From assembly GCF_000152885.1 (NCBI RefSeq), contig NZ_CH672407.1:64411-128410 (forward strand): a stretch of DNA of 64,000 bases, read 5' to 3'. A program made the translations under genes and the position numbers. Source of the stretch: Idiomarina baltica OS145. GTDB lineage: Bacteria > Pseudomonadota > Gammaproteobacteria > Enterobacterales > Alteromonadaceae. A model generated the notes under the pieces. It was not told where the DNA came from, made no database searches, and saw only the letters and a program-made list of their open reading frames with translations. Every line of letters starts with the position of its first letter. The first letter of the stretch is position 1. Shown piece after piece: positions 58,182 through 64,000 of this stretch.

Positions 58182-58550
58182 CTATTTCGGAGGGTAGTAA
58201 ATATCGAAGAGTATTTGCTTCACATCACCTTTATAAGACAAGGGATGTGGCAAGTTGCTAGGAGAGTTTATCGAGGTGTCGAATTGAATAAATACTAGAG
58301 GTGAGTTCGCAGAGTTACACTCTTCATCCATAGAGCATTTATCAGCTACGCAGCAATAACAGTCGTCAATGATAGATTGCTCACTTTCATCGCAATGAAA
58401 GTTATCTTTGCTTTCGTTGCTAACATACATATGGCTAACACTTTTTTCGTGCTGTACATTGGAAGCATTGTTATAAGCAGGAGCGGCTGGGAAGGATAGC
58501 TGTATCACTATTCCTAACATAAGCACAACTAAAAATTTTGCTTGAAACAT
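58182..58550 (-). CDS. small exported Cys-rich protein downstream of cusA
   Basis: Not recognised as a named family. It has a signal peptide (about 1-25, ending APAY), then a His-containing stretch and a Cys-rich centre with DDCYCCVADKCSMDEEC. It ends KQILFDIYYPPK. The composition suggests periplasmic metal binding. 122 residues. It is preceded by a perfect FNR-type box at 58604-58617 and so may have its own oxygen-linked promoter. Confidence 0.6.
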   Translation of the reverse strand: MFQAKFLVVLMLGIVIQLSFPAAPAYNNASNVQHEKSVSHMYVSNESKDNFHCDESEQSIIDDCYCCVADKCSMDEECNSANSPLVFIQFDTSINSPSNLPHPLSYKGDVKQILFDIYYPPK

Positions 58551-58603
58551 ATGTGCGCTCCTATTGCCATACTATAAATTAGCATACTACCCCCTGCACA
58601 TCA

Positions 58604-58617
58604 TTGATCGAGATCAA
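58604..58617 (-). promoter_or_regulatory. FNR/Anr-type binding site
   Basis: TTGAT-CGAG-ATCAA matches the FNR consensus TTGAT-N4-ATCAA perfectly. On the minus strand a -10-like TAATTT lies at 58576-58581, so the box would be centred near -41.5 from a start at about 58569, the class II activating position. Next gene starts at 58550. Confidence 0.6.
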
Positions 58618-58649
58618 AGGTGTGCAGGTGATATTCACAGAGTAAGGTA

Positions 58650-61600
58650 TCATCTAACCTTAACGTCTTTCTTTCGCCACAAATAGTAAACAGCAGGTAA
58701 TACGAGCAAGGTTAAGATAACAGCGCTGATCATTCCTCCAACCATTGGCGCCGCTATTCTACTAACCACTTCAGCCCCAGTCCCTGTGCTAAACATTATA
58801 GGCAATAAACCAGCAATTGTAGAAACGGCCGTCATCATGACGGGGCGAACACGAAGTCCTGCCCCTTCCATTACAGCAAGAGAGAGACCCTCTTTCGTTA
58901 ATGCTTTACCATGCTCTAACTGACTTTTTTCATATTCATTATAGGACTGGTTTAAGTAAGTCAGCATTAGTATTCCTATTTCTACAGTGACACCGGCTAG
59001 AGCTATAAAACCAACCGCTACAGCAACTGAGAAATTATAATCTAAAAGATACATTAGCCAGATTGACCCCACCAACGCGAGAGGCAAAGTTCCCAATATA
59101 ATGGCTATTTCTGTAGCGTTTCGAAAATTCATATATAAAAGAACGATAATAATCGCGAGCGTTAACGGAATCACGTAAGTCAGTTTTTCCTTTGCCCTTT
59201 CCATATATTCGTACTGCCCGGACCAGGTAACTGAATACCCTGCTGGCAACTCGAGTTCTTGTTCTACAACCTTCATTGCTTTTTCAACATAAGTGCCGAC
59301 ATCAACTCCCTCAATGTCGACAAAAGTCCAGCCATTAAGTCTTGCGTTTTCGCTTTTAATTGCCGGCGGTCCAAGTTCAACGTAGACATCAGCCACATCC
59401 GCCAAACTAATACGCTGCCCGTTTGGCGTAACTAAAGGTAGCTTCTTTAATTCTTCCGGCGAATCACGGTAATCTTGAGGGTAGCGCAAGTTTATTGGGT
59501 AACGTTCAAGCCCTTCAATGGTCTCTGAAACATTCATTCCACCAATAGCCGTGGCAACGACCTGCTGCACATCCTCAATGTTCAAGCCATAACGTGCAGC
59601 CTGCTCTCTTTCTATGTCAACTTTGACATAGCGTCCACCTGCCACTCGCTCTGAATAAACAGAAGCCGTACCATCGACATCATCAAGTATTGCTTCAAGC
59701 TGCTGCCCTATCGTCTGAATTTCATTAAGATCGGCTCCGGCAACTTTTATACCTACCGGCGTTTTGATACCTGTCGATAGCATATCAATGCGAGTTTTAA
59801 TGGGGTAAACCCACGCATTGGTCAGCCCCGGAAACTTTACAAGCGCATCGAGTTCTTTTTTCAACTTCTCAGTGGTCATACCGTCTCTCCACTGATCTTT
59901 CGGTTTCAGTTGAATAAAGGTTTCAATCATCGTTAGGGGTGCCGGATCAGTGGCGGTATCCGCTCGACCAATTTTGCCAAAAACCGTCTTCACTTCCGGT
60001 ACCGTTTTTATGAGCTTGTCGGTTTGCTGCAACAGCTCCCTTGCTTTACCAATTGATAATCCGGGATAGGTAGTGGGCATATACATCAAATCGCCCTCAT
60101 CCAAATCTGGAATAAATTCACTACCAATTTTGTCAATCGGCCAGACACCAACGGCCAGGATAACAAGCGCTCCGACAACTGCTGTCTTGGGGTATTTCAA
60201 AATGCCTTTTAAAAGCGGTTTATACCCGGCGATCAATAACCGATTAAGCGGGTTTTTCCCCTCAGGTGTTACCTTTCCTCTGATAAAATATCCCATCAAC
60301 ACGGGGATAACGGTAACCGCTAAGGCTGCACTGGCTGCCATTGCGTAAGTTTTCGTGAAAGCAAGCGGAGAAAACATCCGCCCTTCCTGGGCTTCTAAGG
60401 TAAATACCGGCATAAAGCTGACGGTAATAATGAGCAAGCTAAAGAAAAGAGCAGGGCCCACCTCTGAAGCAGAGGCGGCAACCACCCGCCAGCGGTTCTC
60501 TGCTGTCAGTGGCGTTTTTTCCATATGCTTATGCATATTTTCAATCATGACGATGGCACCATCGAGCATAGCGCCAATAGCGATTGCGATCCCTCCAAGT
60601 GACATAATATTCGCGTTAATTCCTTGCCAATACATGACAATAAACGCGGTTAAAATACCCAAAGGCAAGCTGATAACGGCAACCAGCGAGGAGCGGACAT
60701 GGAAGAGAAATATCACACAGATAAACGCGACAATAGCGAGTTCTTCTATTAAACTTTTCCAGAGACTTTCCACGGCATCCGAGATAAGCCCCGAACGATC
60801 ATAGACAGTGACTATATCGACACCTTCTGGTAGCCCAGACTTTAATTCTTCCAACTTTTGTTTAACGCCATCAATCGTTTTTTGGGCATTTTCTCCGAAA
60901 CGCATTACCACAATACCACCCACGGCTTCTCCCTCACCGTTGAGTTCGGCGATACCGCGTCTCATTTGGGGGCCCACACCCACATCAGCAACGTCTTTAA
61001 GCAATAATGGCGTGCCATTTTCATCAACGCCAAGCGGGATACTCTCTAAGTCTGACACACTATCAATATAGCCTGAGGCCCGGACCATATACTCAGCTTC
61101 CGCCATTTCAACCACCGACGCCCCCACTTCCTGATTGCCTCGCTGGATAGCATTTTGTATGTGAGCAAGAGGAATATCGAATGCGCGCAGCTTCTCCGGA
61201 TCCACTTTCACCTGGTACTGCTTTACCATCCCGCCCAGGGCGGCAACTTCTGAAACCCCCTCGACCGTTTGCAGTTCATACTTTAAAAACCAATCCTGCA
61301 TACTGCGTAACTCACTCAAATTGTGGTTACCCGTGCGATCAACCAAGGCATACAAATACACCCAACCAACCCCTGTTGCATCAGGGCCTAATTGCGGTCT
61401 TGCATTAGAAGGCAGTGTCGGAGCAACCTGAGACAAGTATTCCAGTACTCGCGAACGCGCCCAGTAAGCGTCTGTATCTTCGTCAAAAATGACATACACA
61501 TAGGAGTCGCCGAAAAACGAATATCCACGAACGGTTTTAGCGCCGGGGACAGACAGCATAGCGGTTGTTAATGGATAGGTTACTTGATCTTCTACCACCT

Positions 61601-61775
61601 GCGGCGCTTGACCCGGATAGCTGGTTTTAATGATCACCTGGACATCCGACAAGTCCGGCAGTGCGTCTACGGGCGTATTCTTGACCGCAAAAGCACCAAC
61701 ACCCACGAGGATTAATGTCGCCAAAAGAACGAAAAAACGGTTACTCACTGACCATCGAATGATTGACTTAATCAT
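58650..61775 (-). CDS. cusA: Cu/Ag RND efflux pump CusA
   Basis: Proton-driven inner-membrane pump of the CusCBA system. 1041 residues and twelve membrane segments. The TM4 signature NIMSLGGIAIAIGAMLDGAI with IENMHKHM is the Cu/Ag type. The methionine-bearing stretches expected for the metal path are kept (YMPTTYPG, RIDMLSTGIK, GGMNVSETIEG). The start overlaps the cusB stop by 8 bases. Confidence 0.95.
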   Translation of the reverse strand: MIKSIIRWSVSNRFFVLLATLILVGVGAFAVKNTPVDALPDLSDVQVIIKTSYPGQAPQVVEDQVTYPLTTAMLSVPGAKTVRGYSFFGDSYVYVIFDEDTDAYWARSRVLEYLSQVAPTLPSNARPQLGPDATGVGWVYLYALVDRTGNHNLSELRSMQDWFLKYELQTVEGVSEVAALGGMVKQYQVKVDPEKLRAFDIPLAHIQNAIQRGNQEVGASVVEMAEAEYMVRASGYIDSVSDLESIPLGVDENGTPLLLKDVADVGVGPQMRRGIAELNGEGEAVGGIVVMRFGENAQKTIDGVKQKLEELKSGLPEGVDIVTVYDRSGLISDAVESLWKSLIEELAIVAFICVIFLFHVRSSLVAVISLPLGILTAFIVMYWQGINANIMSLGGIAIAIGAMLDGAIVMIENMHKHMEKTPLTAENRWRVVAASASEVGPALFFSLLIITVSFMPVFTLEAQEGRMFSPLAFTKTYAMAASAALAVTVIPVLMGYFIRGKVTPEGKNPLNRLLIAGYKPLLKGILKYPKTAVVGALVILAVGVWPIDKIGSEFIPDLDEGDLMYMPTTYPGLSIGKARELLQQTDKLIKTVPEVKTVFGKIGRADTATDPAPLTMIETFIQLKPKDQWRDGMTTEKLKKELDALVKFPGLTNAWVYPIKTRIDMLSTGIKTPVGIKVAGADLNEIQTIGQQLEAILDDVDGTASVYSERVAGGRYVKVDIEREQAARYGLNIEDVQQVVATAIGGMNVSETIEGLERYPINLRYPQDYRDSPEELKKLPLVTPNGQRISLADVADVYVELGPPAIKSENARLNGWTFVDIEGVDVGTYVEKAMKVVEQELELPAGYSVTWSGQYEYMERAKEKLTYVIPLTLAIIIVLLYMNFRNATEIAIILGTLPLALVGSIWLMYLLDYNFSVAVAVGFIALAGVTVEIGILMLTYLNQSYNEYEKSQLEHGKALTKEGLSLAVMEGAGLRVRPVMMTAVSTIAGLLPIMFSTGTGAEVVSRIAAPMVGGMISAVILTLLVLPAVYYLWRKKDVKVR

Positions 61776-63294
61776 GGTTATGCTCCTGCTCTGTCACTTG
61801 TTTTTGCTCAGGAATATGAATCGATGTGAGCTGGTACTGTTGCTTCCCGACTTGCGTTATTTCCGCATGCAAGGATAACCCCGTGCTAAGCTGAGAAAGT
61901 TCAACATCCGAAGCAACATCGAAGTCCATCGTCATTGCAGGCCAGTCCCATTCAGAAATCTCACCGTGCTCCAGCGTAACCATCGAGTGCTGAGGCATAA
62001 CATTTTTAACGGTTGCTTCAACCCAGACAGCTTGAGCTGCTGCGTCACTTGACATACTGTCGTGGCTCTCGCTATCAGTGTTAGAGTCGTGGTTCATACG
62101 TTTAAAGTCGGAAGACTTACTGGACTCAGAGTCAATTAAGAACTGAGCCGATGTAACAATTTCATCACCTGCCATAAGACCCGATAAAATCTCAACTCGC
62201 GAGCTACCTAACCGCCCAACGTCAACATTAACTGATTTAAATTTCCCATCACCCAGTGCCAGGACAACTCGGTTCGAATCACCCATTCGGATAAGCGCTT
62301 CTTTAGGGATGATTAAGTTTTTGTCGCCTAAACCAGCCTTAATGTTAAGATTCGCAAACATGCCCGGTTTTAAAAAACCATCCGGGTTGTCGAAGTGAAT
62401 TCGAACTTGTCCCGTCCGAGTTTTAGGGTTAAGTGACGGATAGACATAATCAACCTTTCCTTGCCACTCTTTACCTGGAGCATACTCAAGGTTCATTTGA
62501 ACGTCATTGCCTACCTCAACCTGGTTCAATTGCCGCTCAAAGACTTCTGCAATAACCCAAATTTTATCCAGTTGAGCAATGGTCATTAAATTCATACTCG
62601 GCGTTACAAACGCACCTTCACGCACAGTCAGTCTATCCAATACCCCGGACTGCTTTGCTTTTACCGTGATTGTTTTCTGAATTTTACGAGTTTCTTTTAA
62701 CTTCTTAATCTCAGATTCAGAGACTTGCAGAGCTCTTAAGCGTTCTTCAGCGGCATCAATTAGCACCTGATTACCTCTTTGCGAGGCCAATACAAGCTCC
62801 TCTTGCGCATTAACCATTTCAGGAGAGTAAATACTGTATAAAGGCTCGCCGGCTTTAACCGAGTTACCAACCGCTTTTACGAAAAGCTTCTCAATCCAGC
62901 CTTCAACACGAGGACTTACTGTTAATACTCGGTCCTCATCAAACTGAACATAGCCAACTGTTTCGATATCTAGGTTGAGTCTCGAGGACGTGACGGTTGC
63001 AGTTGTAACCCCAAGGTTATTAATAACGTCGGGATCAATTCTCACCGTACCAGGTGAACTCTCTTCTGCATCATCGCCATAGTAAGGAATAAGGTCCATC
63101 CCCATTGGAGACTTTCCTGGTTTGTCTCGACGATAATTGGGATCCATCGGAGCCACCCAATATAACGGCTCTTTTTCTGCATTGCCCGATGAACGATCAG
63201 ACACTTCAGTCGATTGCATTACATAGCCAATAGTGCCAGCGCCAACTGCAAAGCCTACAGCTAAACTTATAAGAGATTTGGTGACTGTTTTCAT
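61768..63294 (-). CDS. cusB: Cu/Ag RND adaptor CusB with N-terminal metal-binding and C-terminal CusF-like domains
   Basis: Periplasmic adaptor between CusA and CusC. It has an N-terminal membrane anchor, a heavy-metal-binding segment (YWVAPMDPNYRRDKPGKSP then MGMDL, about residues 47-70), the HlyD-type core, a His/Asp/Ser-rich linker, and a CusF-like domain (about 425-500; EWDWPAMTMDF). So the copper chaperone is fused to the adaptor. 508 residues. The ATG at 63294 has AGGAG upstream and starts 1 base after the cusC stop. Confidence 0.92.
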   Translation of the reverse strand: MKTVTKSLISLAVGFAVGAGTIGYVMQSTEVSDRSSGNAEKEPLYWVAPMDPNYRRDKPGKSPMGMDLIPYYGDDAEESSPGTVRIDPDVINNLGVTTATVTSSRLNLDIETVGYVQFDEDRVLTVSPRVEGWIEKLFVKAVGNSVKAGEPLYSIYSPEMVNAQEELVLASQRGNQVLIDAAEERLRALQVSESEIKKLKETRKIQKTITVKAKQSGVLDRLTVREGAFVTPSMNLMTIAQLDKIWVIAEVFERQLNQVEVGNDVQMNLEYAPGKEWQGKVDYVYPSLNPKTRTGQVRIHFDNPDGFLKPGMFANLNIKAGLGDKNLIIPKEALIRMGDSNRVVLALGDGKFKSVNVDVGRLGSSRVEILSGLMAGDEIVTSAQFLIDSESSKSSDFKRMNHDSNTDSESHDSMSSDAAAQAVWVEATVKNVMPQHSMVTLEHGEISEWDWPAMTMDFDVASDVELSQLSTGLSLHAEITQVGKQQYQLTSIHIPEQKQVTEQEHNHD

Positions 63295-63295
63295 T

Positions 63296-64000
63296 TTACA
63301 CTCCTGAAAGTAATAAGTAGTTTGCTTCGGCAATCAATTTTTGGCGGTTGATGGCGATTGCTAATGCATCAATTTTTGCGTCGATTTCCGCAATCTGTGA
63401 CCGTACCGCCTCGGCAAAGTCGCCATCATCATTGTTGTAGGCAGTCAATGCGGCTTCAGACTGGGCGGACATTTGTGGAAGTAGCTCTTCGTGATATAGG
63501 GCAGCACGTTCATTCAAACGGTTCAGTTGTAAAAACGTACTGCGTAAATTGGCTATTAACTGCCTGGCAACCAATAACTTCTCAGTTTTTTTTGCTTCCG
63601 TTTTAAACTTTGCTGAGCGTACCTGCTTATCCTGTTTGTTATCAGTAAATAAAGGGACATCGAACGTAACCCCGACTGACAGCAAGTCGGCACGGTCATT
63701 GCCGCTTGGATCGTCGTTTCTATGGCCATATTTCAGATTGGCTGACCATTGCGGTTTATAACCTTGCTGAGCGAGCTCGACAGACGTCTCCGACGCCAAA
63801 ATGTCTTGATCGGTCGCTTGCAAAACCGGGTGTTCTTTTATCAATTCGTACAAGGCTTGATTCGGTATTGTCGAAGGTGATAGCAATGTCTTCTTCAGCG
63901 TAAGACTCGGAAGGTCATCCGGTAACGTTGATTTCGCTATAACACCTATCCATTCCGACAATTCGCTTTGAAGTTGCTCCTCTTTTTGTCGCAGTGACGT
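63296..64000 (-). CDS. cusC: outer membrane efflux protein CusC (partial, cut by window edge)
   Basis: C-terminal 235 residues of a TolC-fold channel. It has long Gln/Ala/Leu-rich helices and the repeat core QQGYKPQWSANLKYGHRN then SVGVTFDVPLF. The frame is open to the window edge, so the start lies beyond 64000. First visible gene of the leftward cusCBA unit. Confidence 0.85.
   Translation of the reverse strand, partial: TSLRQKEEQLQSELSEWIGVIAKSTLPDDLPSLTLKKTLLSPSTIPNQALYELIKEHPVLQATDQDILASETSVELAQQGYKPQWSANLKYGHRNDDPSGNDRADLLSVGVTFDVPLFTDNKQDKQVRSAKFKTEAKKTEKLLVARQLIANLRSTFLQLNRLNERAALYHEELLPQMSAQSEAALTAYNNDDGDFAEAVRSQIAEIDAKIDALAIAINRQKLIAEANYLLLSGV

Overview
The window looks like a chromosome segment of a marine gammaproteobacterium close to Alteromonadales, probably Idiomarinaceae. 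This rests on gene order and protein character (nadE-glnB beside a fliE-to-flhB flagellar cluster headed by flrABC, the rluD-pgeF-clpB cluster opposite bamD, and speB-speA beside tRNA-Phe). No database search was run, so the taxon is an inference.

Layout. (1) 1-8.3 kb is core housekeeping: pssA, clpB, pgeF and rluD leftwards, bamD rightwards, nadE-glnB leftwards. (2) 8.3-25.3 kb is one long leftward flagellar cluster: flrA, flrBC, then fliEFGHIJKLMNOPQR and flhB. Sigma-54 type promoters (GG-N10-GC) are visible upstream of flrB, fliE and fliK. Two further leftward genes (a NarL/LuxR-type regulator and a DUF1285 protein) lie immediately before flrA. (3) 26.6-35.6 kb carries an exported amidohydrolase, a REC-DUF3369-HD regulator, pdxH, a malate/lactate-type dehydrogenase, pfkA, and speB-speA, which together make putrescine from arginine. 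It ends at a tRNA-Phe gene with its own promoter.

(4) From 35.7 kb to the right edge the window reads as an accessory heavy-metal island placed at tRNA-Phe. It starts with a 22-codon stub of a tyrosine integrase cut by an IS3-family element, followed without target duplication by the C-terminal part of a HerA-type ATPase. Then comes an integrase remnant interrupted by a 3,372-bp ISL3-family transposon (ISPpu12-like) that carries a CadR-like regulator, a cation diffusion facilitator and lspA. A second, nonsense-mutated integrase remnant follows.

Beyond that are a rightward czcCBA-type RND efflux operon with a small Cys/His-rich exported protein in front, a CDF exporter and a YnfA-family protein, and a mercury operon (merR divergent from merTPA). 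On the left-pointing strand lies a copper/silver block: cusC (cut by the window edge), cusB with a fused CusF-like domain, cusA, a Cys-rich exported protein preceded by a perfect FNR-type box, a divergent P-II protein, an HMA-like protein without CxxC, a ferritin-like helical protein, copA, a membrane-anchored cupredoxin, a Met/His-rich periplasmic protein and a DUF5676 membrane protein.

Together the island can export Zn/Cd/Co-type ions, reduce Hg(II), and move Cu/Ag out of the cytoplasm (CopA) and the periplasm (CusCBA), with several periplasmic metal-binding proteins. Its left end has been reshaped by IS-mediated deletion. No right attachment site was seen, so the island probably continues past 64 kb. 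The most novel-looking parts are the divergent P-II / HMA-like / helical-protein trio beside the copper pump, two signalling proteins with altered active sites, and the layered recombinase/IS scars at the island edge.
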